DNA from: Occultella glacieicola
Lineage (GTDB): Bacteria; Actinomycetota; Actinomycetes; Actinomycetales; Beutenbergiaceae
Reading direction: 5' to 3'
Assembly: GCF_004353825.1 (NCBI RefSeq)
Contig: NZ_SMNA01000004.1
Coordinates: 62,001-126,000 of the forward strand
Length of the DNA: 64,000 nt
Positions 40,451 to 49,442 of this stretch are shown in pieces (positions within the stretch are counted from its first letter, which is position 1; the number at the start of each line of letters is the position of its first letter). The position numbers and the translations under genes were made by a program. The notes below the pieces were generated by a model that saw only the letters and a program-made list of their open reading frames with translations, was not told the origin of the DNA and ran no database searches.

Positions 40451-42076
40451 TCAGAGCAGTCCGGCGCCCGCCGCGACCGTCAATGCCTCGGCGCGGCTGG
40501 ACACGCCAAGCTTCTGGTAGGCCGCGCGCAGATGCGTCTTCACGGTGTTGAGCGACAGGTACATGGCGTCGGCGAGTTCCCTCTGGGAGCGGAACGACGC
40601 CAGCCCGCGCAGCATCAGCAACTCCTGGTTGGTCAGCCGGACCACGGCGACCTCGGACGGGAACATCGACCGCTCCCGGCCGTCCGCGGGTGGCGCGGCC
40701 GTTCCAAACTCCGGCAGCAGGACCCGCCGGTCCGGGTCGGCCAGCCCCGCGAGCGGCAGCCGCAGCCCCGTCGAACCGGTCACCTCCTGCACCAGGGCGA
40801 ACGCCTCACGGGCCTCGCGGAGTCGGCCACCACGCACGGCCGCGGCCGCCCGCACGACAAGCCCTTCGAGGCGGACCCGCGAGGTGTGCGTGACGGCGAC
40901 GGCCTCGGCGGCCAGCCGGTCCGCCTCCTCCGGGCAGCCGGCGAGCAGCTCCAGGCGAGCGCGGCCGACCGTCAGGATCGGATCGGGCGCCATCCGGTTC
41001 AGCCGGGCCAGGGCCTGGTCGCCCCGCCCCACGGAGAGCAGCAGATCGACCTGTGCCGCGGCGAGCAGTGGCCCCATTGTGCTGGCCGGCCCGAGCCGGG
41101 CCGCGTAGCGCTCGGAGTCGCGCCGCAGCCAGGACAGGGCCCGGTGCCGGTCGCCCCACACCAGGGCGTGCCGCGCGTGCAGGAACGTCACCACCGGCCC
41201 CCAGCTCTGCTCGACGTTGACGCCCTGCTCGAGCCGCGAGAGCGCCTCGGCTGCGCCGACGCCGTCGAGCGTCTCGATCGCGACGAGCGCACGGGCGAGG
41301 TCCCCGGTGAACAGGACGCGCTCGGTGTGCGGCGAGGCGGTCGAGGGGATCTCGTCGTGCCGGGCCAGCCACCGGCGGGCGATGTCGACGTCACCGCGGA
41401 TCGCGTTGAGGAGGGCGAGATTGCCGGCGGCGCCCTTGGCCACGTAGGGGGAGCGCCCGTAGGGACACCGCTCGTACGCGCTCTGCAGCAGGGGAACCGC
41501 GCCGTCGACGTCGCCGGCCAGCCCGCGGGTGATGCCGGCCTGCAGCAGGGCGAGCGGTTGCCGGACCCGCCGCGCCGCGGGCACCGTCGTCTCCACGAGG
41601 TGGCTGAGGACACCCACCCGGTCCGCGTGCTCGAGTGCCTCGGGATATCGGCCGCCGATGCGGGCCGCGACCATGTGGGCGCAAGCGAGCGTGAGGTCGG
41701 CCAGCGCCTGGTGCCGGGCATCGCTGTCGTGCAGCGACTCGGCGTAGGCCATCGGCGGGGTCGGCGCGTCCGCCGGGACGATGTGCTGCGGCTCGATGCT
41801 GGTGGCGAGCCAGATCTCGCGAACGGCGGCCACGCCGCGGGCCGTGCGCAGCGACTCCAGGGGGAGGGTCTGGAAGGCGGCGTCCAGGTCGGCGGGGAAC
41901 TCCTCGATCAGCATCCCCCAGGCGCCGCCGATGATCCTCGCGGCATCCGACCACCGGCCGGTCGCGAGCGCGTCCCGCAAGGCGGTGACGGGGTCGGCTT
42001 CCCGCGTCCGCGGCCGCGGGGCGCCGGCTCGAGGCTGCGCGCTCAGGAGCTGGGTGGTCAGGTCGTACGAAGACAT
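40451..42076 (-). CDS. LuxR-type transcriptional regulator, TPR-like
   Basis: A 541-residue regulator. The C-terminal LuxR-type helix-turn-helix is at about residues 475-538: RLTNQELLMLRGLASFRSQR, then ELADAMYLSLNTVKTHLRAA with recognition helix SLNTVKTHL, then YQKLGVSSRAEAL. The first 440 residues form Ala/Leu/Arg-rich helical repeats of a TPR kind (LAGDVDGAVPLLQSAYERCP and similar) resembling the sensor region of MalT-type regulators, without the P-loop NTPase, so ATP would not be required. The ligand and targets are unknown. The neighbouring surface protein gene downstream (42221, minus strand) is upstream in transcription order, separated by a strong terminator, so it is not cotranscribed. 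Confidence 0.87.
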   Translation of the reverse strand: MSSYDLTTQLLSAQPRAGAPRPRTREADPVTALRDALATGRWSDAARIIGGAWGMLIEEFPADLDAAFQTLPLESLRTARGVAAVREIWLATSIEPQHIVPADAPTPPMAYAESLHDSDARHQALADLTLACAHMVAARIGGRYPEALEHADRVGVLSHLVETTVPAARRVRQPLALLQAGITRGLAGDVDGAVPLLQSAYERCPYGRSPYVAKGAAGNLALLNAIRGDVDIARRWLARHDEIPSTASPHTERVLFTGDLARALVAIETLDGVGAAEALSRLEQGVNVEQSWGPVVTFLHARHALVWGDRHRALSWLRRDSERYAARLGPASTMGPLLAAAQVDLLLSVGRGDQALARLNRMAPDPILTVGRARLELLAGCPEEADRLAAEAVAVTHTSRVRLEGLVVRAAAAVRGGRLREAREAFALVQEVTGSTGLRLPLAGLADPDRRVLLPEFGTAAPPADGRERSMFPSEVAVVRLTNQELLMLRGLASFRSQRELADAMYLSLNTVKTHLRAAYQKLGVSSRAEALTVAAGAGLL

Positions 42077-42170
42077 GCTGCCCCCTCGGCAGGTCCTAGC
42101 AGACGTTCGTTGCTCGGCGCCGGCCGGGTGGCCGCGCTCCGAGGTCCAGGACTGAGGTTAGGGCATGCGC

Positions 42171-42214
42171 CCGGTGGGCCCCACGCGCGCCGAGTCGTGC
42201 GCGGGGCCCACCGG
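42171..42214 (-). terminator. strong hairpin terminator after the surface protein gene
   Basis: CCGGTGGGCCCC and GGGGCCCACCGG form a perfect 12-bp stem, with further inner pairing of the GC-rich 20-nt interior. It starts 7 nt beyond the stop codon at 42221 and should stop transcription before the LuxR regulator gene. Confidence 0.8.
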
Positions 42215-42220
42215 TCCGGA

Positions 42221-45200
42221 TCAGCGGGGGCGCACGCCGTGGTATCCGCGTCCGCGGCGGCCGAGGAACAGGAGCGAACCGCCGGCCAGGAGCAGAACCG
42301 CGGCGACCAGGGCGATGACCGAGCCGGCTCGGGTGCCCGTCGTCGGCAGGCTCGCGTCCGGCTCCTGCGAACCGGACTCGGTCGTCGACGGGTCCGAGGT
42401 GATCGGTTCGCCTTGGCCCGGTGGCGTCGCGCTGGCCGTGGCCGTGTTCGACAGGGCGTCACCCGTCAGGTCGGCCTCCTGCACGGCGTAGGTCGCCGTG
42501 CAGACGATCTGCGCGCCGGGCGGCACGGCGCCCTGCGGGCAGGTGACCTCGGAGAGATCGCCGGCACCGGAGAAGGCGCCCTCCGTGACGGCCACGTCAC
42601 CGAGTGTGACGTTCCCGGTGTTGCTCACCAGGAAGCTGTACGTGACGGTCTGGCCCACGGAGGTGACCGTCGGGACGTCCGCCGTCTTGACCAGGGTCAG
42701 TCCCGGCGTGTGCGGCGCCTCGATGGTGACCAGCGACGGCGGCGAGTCGACCGGCGGGGTGCCGGTCCCCGGTGGCGTGCCGACCGCCGTCGCCGTGTTG
42801 CTCAGCAGCCCGGCGTCCACGTCCGCCTGCGTGACGACGTAGGTCGCCTCGCAGGTGACCGACTCCGCCGGGGCCAGCACGCCGGCCGGGCAGACGACTT
42901 CACCGAGGTCGCCGGTGCCGGAGAAGTCGCTGTCGTCGACGACGACATCACGGAGCGTGACGTTGCCCGTGTTCGTGACCAGGAAGGTGAACACGACCGC
43001 CTCCCCGGCGCTCGTGAACCGCTCGAGGTCGGCCGACTTCACCAGGCTGACGCCGGGCGCGGGCGGCACGTCCACCTCGGTCTCCGACGGCGGAGCCTCC
43101 ACCGGGGTGCCGCCCGGGTCCGACGTGGGCGGGGTCGCCGTGGCCGTCGCCGTGTTGGTCACACCGCCGGCGTCCACGTCCTCCTGCGTGACCTCGTACG
43201 TCGCCGTACAGGTGACGTCCTCGCCCGGGGCCAGAGTGGTGGTCGGGCACTCGATGTCGGACAGCTCGCCGGTACCGGAGAACTCGCCCTCGACGGGCGC
43301 CACGTCCGACAGCGTCACGTTGCCGGTGTTCGTCAGCAGGAAGCTGTACGTGATCACGTCGCCGGCGGCCGCCACCGAGGCCGGGCTCGAGGTCTTCACG
43401 GCACTGAGACCGGGGGCGGGCTCGCTGCCGACCGTCGTCTCGGACGGCGGAGAGGTCACCGGCACATCGGAACCCGGCGGGTTTCCGGTCGCCGTGGCCA
43501 CGTTGGTGACGCCACCGGCATCGACATCGGCCTGCGTCAGCTCGTACGTCGCCGTGCAGGTGGTCTGCGCCGCGGGAGCCAGCGTGGTCGTCGGGCAGAC
43601 GATCTCGGACAGCTCCCCGGTGCCGGTGAAGTCCTGCTCCTGGACGGCGATGCCGTCGAGAGTGACGTTGCCGGTGTTGATCACCAGGAAGCTGTAGCTG
43701 ACTTCAGCACCCGCGTCGTCGACCGAGGCCGGAGTCGCGGTCTTCACCACGCTCAGCGACGGGTTCGGCGGCAGCTCCACCTGCACCTCCGACGGCGGCG
43801 AGTCGACCTCACCGTCCGACGGGGTGTTCCCGGTGACGGTGGCCCCGTTGTGCAGCTCTCCGCTGTCGACGTCCGCCTGCGTCAGCGTGTAGGTCGCCGT
43901 GCAGGTGGTGCTCGCGTTCGGGGCGAGCGTCGTGGCGGGACAGCTGATGGCGGACAGCTGACCCGTTCCCGAGAAGTCCTCGTCCACGATCGCGATCGCG
44001 TCGACGGTCACGTTGCCGGTGTTGGTCACCAGGAACGAGTACGTCACGGTGTTCCCGGCCGCGGCGCCGACCGGGGACGAGGTCTTGGTCACCGTCAGCG
44101 CCGGGTTCTCCGGTGCGTCGACCGTGACGGTCGACGGCGGGGTCTGGGTGTCGCCGCCGCCCGGCGGCGTGCCACCGCCGGTCGCGGTGTTCGTGACCCC
44201 GCCGTTGTCGATGTCGGCCTGCGTCAGCGTGTAGGACGCCGTGCAGATGGTGGAGGCGTCCGGAGCCAGGGTGGTCGTCGGGCAGGTGATCGCCGACACC
44301 TCACCCGAGCCGGAGAACGCGGTCTCGTCGACGTGCACGCCGGTGAGCGTGACGTTGCCGGTGTTCGTCAGCGCGAAGCCGTACGTGATCGTGTCGCCGA
44401 TGGCGGATACCTCGGCCGGGCTCGCCGACTTCACCAGAGTCAGCGCCGGCGAGTCCGGTGTCTCAACCGTGACCGAGGACGGCGGTGAGTCGACCGTGCC
44501 GCCGCCGGGCGGGGTTGCGGTGGCGGTGGCGGTGTTCGTGACACCGACCGCGTCGACGTCCGCCTGCGTGAGCACGTACGTCGCCGTGCAGGTCGTGGTC
44601 GCGCCGGGGGCCAGCGTCGTGGCCGGGCACTCGATCGCGGACAGGTCGCCGGAGCCGCTGAAGTCGCCCTCGTCGATGGCCACGCCCGTGAGGGTGGTCC
44701 CGCCGGTGTTGGTGACGGCGAACCGGTAGGTGATCTCCTGCCCGACCGTGCCGCTGGAGGCGGGGGTGGCGGTCTTGACGACCGTCAGAGCGTCGTCCGC
44801 CTCGTCCTCGTAGTCGAAGGTCGACGGCACCGACGTGATCGGCGGGGTCAGCGGCGGGGTGCCGTTCGCCGAGGCGGTGTTGGTGACGCCGCCGGCGTCG
44901 ACGTCGGCCTGCGTGAGGGTGTAGTCCGCGGTGCAGGTCGTGGACGCCCCCGATGCCAGCGTCGTGGTCGGGCAGCTGATGTCGCCCAGCTCACCGGTGC
45001 CGGTGAAGGCGCCTTCGTCGATGGTGATCGCGGTGAGGTCCGTGTTGCCGGTGTTCGTGACGAGGAAGCTGTACTCGAGCGTGCCGCCGTCGGCGAAGAC
45101 CGAACCGTCGTCGAGCACGGCCGACTTCACCACGGAGACGCCCGGCGCGTAGTCCGGGGTGGTCGTGACCGTCGCGGTGTTGTTGTCCAGGTTCGGGTCG

Positions 45201-46420
45201 TTCTCGTTACCCGTGACCGTCACGGTGTTCGTGATCGGGTCGATGCTGTTCGGCGCCGTTGCGGTCACCTCGAAGTTGCGCTGCTCCCCTGGTGCCATCG
45301 TGCCGTACGCGCAGGTCATGAGGTTGCCGACGAACGAGCACTCGGTGTTCGGGCTGGAGAGGTCTGTGAGCGAGGCCGGCAGCTCGTCCTGGAAGTAGTG
45401 GCCGGACGACGTGACTGCGCTGTCGTTGATGACGTGGATGCCGAAGGTGATGGTGCCGCCTGGCGTGTGGGCACTCCGCACTGTCTTCAGGATCGCGAGG
45501 TCGACGTCAGGTCCGGGGTTGCTGGTCGCGTCGTTGTTCGAGTTCGGCGTCGGGCCGTTGACCGTCGAGAGGATCGTGAACGTTGGGTTCGCCGAGGTCG
45601 CGTTCGTGATGCCGAGCTGGATCACGTCGCCCGAGTCGTTGGCGGAGAGCCCGAGGTTCCCGTTTCCGTAGACCCACTGCCCGCCGTAGGTGACCGCCGG
45701 AACGTTCGTCTCCCAGGAGGCAGCCGCTCCGGAGTCGAGATCCACCCGCCAGATGCGGCTGTCGTTGCCCATCCCCCAGAGGTAGCCCTCCAGGACCACG
45801 AGGTCGGAGGTGTTCGGTACCTCTTCGCTGAGCGTGATCGGGGTGGCCACGCGCGTGGTGAGGTCGATCGCGTAGACCGTGCCGAGGTCGAGCGTGCCAC
45901 GCACGTACAGCGTGTTCGCGTCATCGTCGCCGGCGCCGAACGTTCCCTGTTGGTAGTACGAATCGACGTTCAGTCCGGTGATCGCACCCAGGTCGGTCAC
46001 GGCACCGCCTTGCCCGATACGCAGCAGTCGCTGGGTGTCCTGTTGCACGCCGTAGAGGTAGTTGTCCACGGTGTTGTAGCCGATGGCGTTGTAGGGGACG
46101 GCCGCCGTGCCCTCGGCGACGAAGGTGAGGTCGGCACCGACCTGCTCCGCCCGGTAGAGGGTCGTCGGTCGGTCCTGCGCCAGGAAGACCGCTGCCACGT
46201 CAGGGTCGAACGGGTCGCCGTCGGCCGCGTTGGCAGCCGTCGTCGTCGCCAGCGTGCCCGCCGCCGTCAGTGCGGTCGCCGTCAGCGCGACGGCGAGAGC
46301 TCCACGCGCCAGACGGGACAGGACGCCGCCGCCGGAGCCTCGAGACCGTCGCGGCCGTCGCGGCCGTGCTGTGTTCCTGCGATGCCCATCGCGCTCCGAG
46401 CGCACACCTGCGATACCCAT
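42221..46420 (-). CDS. giant repetitive LPXTG-anchored surface protein (DUF7507-like repeats)
   Basis: A 1399-residue cell-wall-anchored protein. A long basic N-region (residues 1-36) and hydrophobic core end in a signal peptidase site near TAANA (about 65). The N-terminal globular part (about 70-300, with YNAIGYNTVDNYLYGVQQDT) resembles DUF6923-like propeller modules. A DUF11-like domain (about 305-420) leads to eight tandem DUF7507-like immunoglobulin domains of about 115 residues from 426 to 1345, each opening with a (V/T)VK(T/S) strand and containing NTGN, two cysteines in CP-TTTLAP-(x)-TC and L-TQADVDAGGVTNTA. LPTTG (1358-1362), a membrane helix and a basic tail complete it. It projects as a stalk; ligand unknown. 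A GGGGGAGGA ribosome binding site is 7 nt from the ATG. Confidence 0.9.
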   Translation of the reverse strand: MGIAGVRSERDGHRRNTARPRRPRRSRGSGGGVLSRLARGALAVALTATALTAAGTLATTTAANAADGDPFDPDVAAVFLAQDRPTTLYRAEQVGADLTFVAEGTAAVPYNAIGYNTVDNYLYGVQQDTQRLLRIGQGGAVTDLGAITGLNVDSYYQQGTFGAGDDDANTLYVRGTLDLGTVYAIDLTTRVATPITLSEEVPNTSDLVVLEGYLWGMGNDSRIWRVDLDSGAAASWETNVPAVTYGGQWVYGNGNLGLSANDSGDVIQLGITNATSANPTFTILSTVNGPTPNSNNDATSNPGPDVDLAILKTVRSAHTPGGTITFGIHVINDSAVTSSGHYFQDELPASLTDLSSPNTECSFVGNLMTCAYGTMAPGEQRNFEVTATAPNSIDPITNTVTVTGNENDPNLDNNTATVTTTPDYAPGVSVVKSAVLDDGSVFADGGTLEYSFLVTNTGNTDLTAITIDEGAFTGTGELGDISCPTTTLASGASTTCTADYTLTQADVDAGGVTNTASANGTPPLTPPITSVPSTFDYEDEADDALTVVKTATPASSGTVGQEITYRFAVTNTGGTTLTGVAIDEGDFSGSGDLSAIECPATTLAPGATTTCTATYVLTQADVDAVGVTNTATATATPPGGGTVDSPPSSVTVETPDSPALTLVKSASPAEVSAIGDTITYGFALTNTGNVTLTGVHVDETAFSGSGEVSAITCPTTTLAPDASTICTASYTLTQADIDNGGVTNTATGGGTPPGGGDTQTPPSTVTVDAPENPALTVTKTSSPVGAAAGNTVTYSFLVTNTGNVTVDAIAIVDEDFSGTGQLSAISCPATTLAPNASTTCTATYTLTQADVDSGELHNGATVTGNTPSDGEVDSPPSEVQVELPPNPSLSVVKTATPASVDDAGAEVSYSFLVINTGNVTLDGIAVQEQDFTGTGELSEIVCPTTTLAPAAQTTCTATYELTQADVDAGGVTNVATATGNPPGSDVPVTSPPSETTVGSEPAPGLSAVKTSSPASVAAAGDVITYSFLLTNTGNVTLSDVAPVEGEFSGTGELSDIECPTTTLAPGEDVTCTATYEVTQEDVDAGGVTNTATATATPPTSDPGGTPVEAPPSETEVDVPPAPGVSLVKSADLERFTSAGEAVVFTFLVTNTGNVTLRDVVVDDSDFSGTGDLGEVVCPAGVLAPAESVTCEATYVVTQADVDAGLLSNTATAVGTPPGTGTPPVDSPPSLVTIEAPHTPGLTLVKTADVPTVTSVGQTVTYSFLVSNTGNVTLGDVAVTEGAFSGAGDLSEVTCPQGAVPPGAQIVCTATYAVQEADLTGDALSNTATASATPPGQGEPITSDPSTTESGSQEPDASLPTTGTRAGSVIALVAAVLLLAGGSLLFLGRRGRGYHGVRPR
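42400..45150 (-). repeat. eight tandem domain-length repeats inside the surface gene
   Basis: About eight repeats of roughly 345 bp encode the DUF7507-like domains. They resemble each other most at the CP-TTTLAP and TQADVDAGGVTNTA coding segments. Repeats of this kind can change copy number by recombination. Repeat boundaries here are approximate. Confidence 0.75.
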
Positions 46421-46427
46421 GGATGAG

Positions 46428-46436
46428 TCCTCCCCC
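46428..46436 (-). promoter_or_regulatory. ribosome binding site of the surface protein gene
   Basis: Reads GGGGGAGGA on the minus strand, 7 nt before the ATG at 46420. It fixes the start despite the unusually long N-region of the signal peptide. Confidence 0.65.
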
Positions 46437-46623
46437 GCTGTCCAGTGATGACGACGCCGAAGGCTCGCTCGAAGCGGCTCAACACGACGTCCTGGCCAGC
46501 CAATCGTCCCGGGATCCGAGTGGGCAATCGTTTCCGGGGCATCTCACCCCGGATCTCACCCGGGGAGCGTGGGCACCCCGCGGGCACGTGTGGGCAGGTG
46601 CTCGCTCCGCCGGGCCGGTCAGC

Positions 46624-47358
46624 TCACTCGGCGTCGAGCAGGGTCAGGGCCACGTCGCCGACCCGCTCGGCCTCGTGGTCGCTGCCGGTGAGGTCGGGCC
46701 GCACCAGCAACACCGAGCCGAAGACACCCTCGATGCATCCTTGGGCGGTGATCGCCTGCGGGTCGTCCGCGCTGGGAACGATCCGAACGGTGTAGTTCGC
46801 GCCGTCGAGCTGGGCGTCGTGGAACAGCATGAGCTCGAACATCTCGCAGGCTCGGGCTGGTTCGATCTGCTCACCGGCCTCGACCGCCGCGATGGCCTCC
46901 TCCAAGGTGGCGCGCTCGTCCTCGGAGATCTGGTCGGCATACAGCGGCTCGGCGAGCAACTGCTCGGCGTTCGATGGCAGACCGGTCGCCCAGACTTCGG
47001 CTCCGACCAGGATGACCTGCACGCCGATCGTGTTGAGATTGCCCCAGATACAAGCGGGTACCCCACCGACGTCGTGGGGCCGCGGCTCCAGTTCCGCGCC
47101 GGCGAGGGTGGCTACGGCATCCGCGCCCAGATGTGAGCACGCGTCTGCGACCTCGTCGACGTCCGACGGGCTCGGCTCCTCGGCCGGTGTCGTGCTCACG
47201 TCCGCGGTCGGCTCGGGGGCCGGGTTCTCCTGGACGGGCGCCACCTCGGCTGCGGATCCGGACCTGGGCCCGATCGCCGAGGGCTCGGTCGGCGAGCAGC
47301 CGACGAGGGCGGCCATGACGAGACAACTGCCGGCGACCAGCGCCCGGGCACGGTTCAT
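46624..47358 (-). CDS. DUF3558-like lipoprotein
   Basis: A 244-residue lipoprotein. The signal peptide MNRARALVAGSCLVMAALVG ends in the lipobox LVGC, giving a lipidated Cys at about residue 21. A Pro/Ala/Thr/Glu-rich linker (about 25-75) precedes a domain typical of DUF3558: CSHLGADAVATLAGAELEPR, then GVPACIWGNLNTIGVQVIL, with a second Cys (GCIEGVFGSVLL) near residue 210. Members are common in actinobacteria and have no known catalytic role. The gene lies upstream of the giant surface protein on the same strand, 203 nt apart, and is divergent from the propeller membrane protein gene. No clear ribosome binding site is seen directly before the ATG. Confidence 0.78.
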   Translation of the reverse strand: MNRARALVAGSCLVMAALVGCSPTEPSAIGPRSGSAAEVAPVQENPAPEPTADVSTTPAEEPSPSDVDEVADACSHLGADAVATLAGAELEPRPHDVGGVPACIWGNLNTIGVQVILVGAEVWATGLPSNAEQLLAEPLYADQISEDERATLEEAIAAVEAGEQIEPARACEMFELMLFHDAQLDGANYTVRIVPSADDPQAITAQGCIEGVFGSVLLVRPDLTGSDHEAERVGDVALTLLDAE

Positions 47359-47443
47359 GGGCGGATCCCACCAGTCGCGGCACTCCGGCGTCAAGGTCGG
47401 ATGAGGCCACACCCGGCCCCGGGAGGGGTGGCAGGATGAATCG

Positions 47444-48727
47444 ATGGGACGGGGCCGGGTCGACGAGTTCGTGCTGGACTTCGACGAGCCCGCCCTCGCC
47501 GCCGATCCTGGTCGGCCCGCCGGAACGACTAGCCGAAGCGCCGGCGCCTCGGCCGGCTGGCGCTCACCGGTGCTCTGGGGGTCCTTCGCCGTGCTCCTCG
47601 TGGTCCTCGGGATCGTGGTCGCGCCGCCGCCACCGGTCCCGAGTTGGCGGGTGGGTCCGGCCTGGTCGCAGCCACCGGAGCAGCGCTGGAGCGTGCCCCT
47701 GTCCGCCACCATGTCGTCGCCCCGCCTGGTGGTGGAGGATGCCCACGTGTTCGTTGCGGACGACGGTCGCATCGATGCCTATGGCCGCACCGACGGCGAA
47801 CTCCGTTGGTCCATCGCCGAGGTGCATGACTGCGTGCGTGCAGAACTCTTCGTGTGCCTGTCCGGGTCGGGCGCCGATGCCGTGGTCTCGGTGGTGGACG
47901 ACGATGGCACAGTGCGGACGGTGCCGGCACCCGGCGCGCTGGCCGCGACGCTGTACCGTGGCGACCTCATCCTCCTGACCGAGGGTGCCGCCGCCGGGGA
48001 CGACCTCACGCTCCACGTCGGTCTCGATCTGGACCAGCTGAGATGGTCCACGGCGGTCGAGGCCGCCGACGAGTTCAGGAGCCTGGGGCGGCCGGGCGTC
48101 ATCATGCGCGACGACCTGGTGCTGGTGTCCAACGGTGCGCTCTACCGCGCCCGGACCGGCGAACACATCCCGGGTTCCTGGTCGTACCAGCTCGAGGACG
48201 CTCCGCTGATTTCGTGGGGCGGTGGCCGATCCCAGTACATCCCGCCCGGCACCGATCGGGTGCTCGATCTACCCGGTCTCGGTTGGCCGGCGCTGGTCGA
48301 TGACGGCTCGGTTCCGCCCGTGACGCTCGCCCAGGGAACCGGTGACGTCATGGAGGCGATGGATGCGGACGGTCAGGTGCTCTGGCAGGTGCCATACGGC
48401 ATCCCCCTGGCACGTCTCGGCGGCGTGCTGGTGATCCTCGGCTCCAGTACCGTTTCGGGGCGGGAACCGCGGACCGGCGAACTGCTCTGGACCACCCCCG
48501 AGAACATGCTGTGCCCGTGTCGGGGCGACGCGTCCGGGCTCCTGCTCTACGCCTTCGAGGTGGATCCCGACGGCGCGCTGACGAATACCCGACTCGTCGG
48601 CATGAGCATCGCCGATGGCAAGATCCTCTGGGAGATGCCGATGCCCGACGGTGCCGTCATCGGCGACGCGGAGGACGCCGTCGCCGTGCTCCTCGACGAT
48701 CAACTCAGCCTGTACGCGCGGAACTGA
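47444..48727 (+). CDS. membrane-anchored PQQ-like beta-propeller protein
   Basis: A 427-residue protein with a short cytoplasmic N-terminus (VDEFVLDFDEPALAADPG), one membrane helix at about residues 45-62 (WGSFAVLLVVLGIVVA), then an extracellular eight-bladed PQQ-like propeller (about 80-425). Blades recur with the signature of G-(x)-L-(W/R)-W endings, for example GRTDGELRWSI, LHVGLDLDQLRWSTAVEA, ADGQVLWQVPYG, PRTGELLWTTPEN and IADGKILWEMPMP. It resembles the actinobacterial outer-membrane-like BamB fold but has no outer-membrane partner here, so a wall-facing scaffold or sensor role is inferred. GGAGGGG lies upstream. Two Cys pairs (DCVRAELFVC; LCPC) may be disulfides. The last 28 nt overlap the 3' end of the VapC-like pseudogene on the other strand. 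Confidence 0.82.
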   Translation: MGRGRVDEFVLDFDEPALAADPGRPAGTTSRSAGASAGWRSPVLWGSFAVLLVVLGIVVAPPPPVPSWRVGPAWSQPPEQRWSVPLSATMSSPRLVVEDAHVFVADDGRIDAYGRTDGELRWSIAEVHDCVRAELFVCLSGSGADAVVSVVDDDGTVRTVPAPGALAATLYRGDLILLTEGAAAGDDLTLHVGLDLDQLRWSTAVEAADEFRSLGRPGVIMRDDLVLVSNGALYRARTGEHIPGSWSYQLEDAPLISWGGGRSQYIPPGTDRVLDLPGLGWPALVDDGSVPPVTLAQGTGDVMEAMDADGQVLWQVPYGIPLARLGGVLVILGSSTVSGREPRTGELLWTTPENMLCPCRGDASGLLLYAFEVDPDGALTNTRLVGMSIADGKILWEMPMPDGAVIGDAEDAVAVLLDDQLSLYARN

Positions 48728-49130
48728 CGCCGACGGGCGCGGATTCCACCCGTGTCGGCATCAGGGCAGGGCGGGGACACCCAGGTCACGGCGGCCCGGC
48801 CGAGTGCGCCGTCGAACGTCGCGACCGGAACACCGTGCGCCCGGGCCAGGCTCAGGGCGCAGGAGTCGGGCATCCTCAGGCCGCTCCGCACGCGCGTCCC
48901 GGCAAGCCGGAGCGGCTCGGTCTCGGCGGAACGGATGCCGGCGGCGGCCAGGTCGTCGGCCAGGTGCTCACCGTGACCCTCTCGCTCGGCGAGGACGAGC
49001 ACCTCCGCGAGATTCACGGAGTGCGTCAGGAAGTCCTCGCCGGGTCGGGACAGCAGGTCGACCGCCTCGGCGTGTCGGCGTTCGTTCGGGTGAGCGCCGC
49101 GAGCACCAGGCTCCCGTCCAGAACGATCAC
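48700..49130 (-). pseudogene. VapC-type PIN-domain toxin, frameshifted
   Basis: Translation from GTG 49130 gives VIVLDGSLVLAALTRTN and then falls out of frame near 49075, ending in a stop 26 codons later. In the -1 frame the protein continues as HAEAVDLLSRPGEDFLTHSV and NLAEVLVLAEREG and ends at 48700. A single missing base near 49075-49076 would restore one PIN protein of about 140 residues, keeping all four acidic metal ligands (D in VLDGS, E in NLAEVL, D in MPDSCA, D in TFDGAL). PIN toxins are RNases. The break is clear in the sequence; whether it is natural or a sequencing error is not known. It overlaps the antitoxin gene by 4 bp (GTGA), normal for vapBC. Confidence 0.8.
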
Positions 49131-49390
49131 CGCGGCCACTCCGCGCGCAACCCCGCGAGTGCCTCGGTCGAGAGCAGGGGTCCGTACGTGCCGGCCATCC
49201 GCTCGAGCCGCACCCGGCGGTCGGCCGACTTGGCTCCGAGGTCGGTATCGATGGTGGCCGCCCCGGCGTCGATCAGCTTGAGCAGCGCCCGCGAGCGCGA
49301 CTGTCCCGGCCAGCGGCGCAACGCCAGGTCGATGGCGCGTTCCACCTCGGCCGTCTCCGTGATCTGGTGCCGACGCCGGCTGGTGGGCAT
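49127..49390 (-). CDS. antitoxin of the VapBC-type pair
   Basis: An 87-residue protein directly upstream of the broken PIN toxin, with stop and start overlapping by 4 bp. The N-terminus (MPTSRRRHQITETAEVERAI) and amphipathic helix ALRRWPGQSRSRALLKLIDA suggest a ribbon-helix-helix DNA-binding dimer of the kind used by VapB antitoxins, and the C-terminal part (ADRRVRLERMAGTYGPLL) would wrap the toxin. Start ATG 49390 is chosen; an in-frame GTG at 49441 would add 17 residues. With the toxin inactive, it would be a solitary antitoxin with a possible regulatory role. Confidence 0.72.
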   Translation of the reverse strand: MPTSRRRHQITETAEVERAIDLALRRWPGQSRSRALLKLIDAGAATIDTDLGAKSADRRVRLERMAGTYGPLLSTEALAGLRAEWPR

Positions 49391-49442
49391 GAACGCAAGT
49401 GTGCCACCGACGCTAGAGGTGACCCACTTCGGTGCGCCCACG

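Noticed and set aside
39830-44488. A 1552-codon plus-strand open frame opposite the helicase, LuxR and surface protein genes
   Set aside because: It covers three well-supported minus-strand genes and has an Arg/Gly/Val-rich composition typical of GC-driven shadows.
42221-46420. The repeated surface protein gene considered as a CRISPR-like or satellite array
   Set aside because: The repeats are about 345 bp, in frame and domain-length, and encode immunoglobulin-like folds.
48700-49017. The VapC C-terminal half considered as an independent 105-residue gene starting at GTG 49017
   Set aside because: Its N-terminus starts in the middle of a PIN fold (NLAEVL), and the missing strand is encoded just upstream in another frame, so it is a frameshifted gene.
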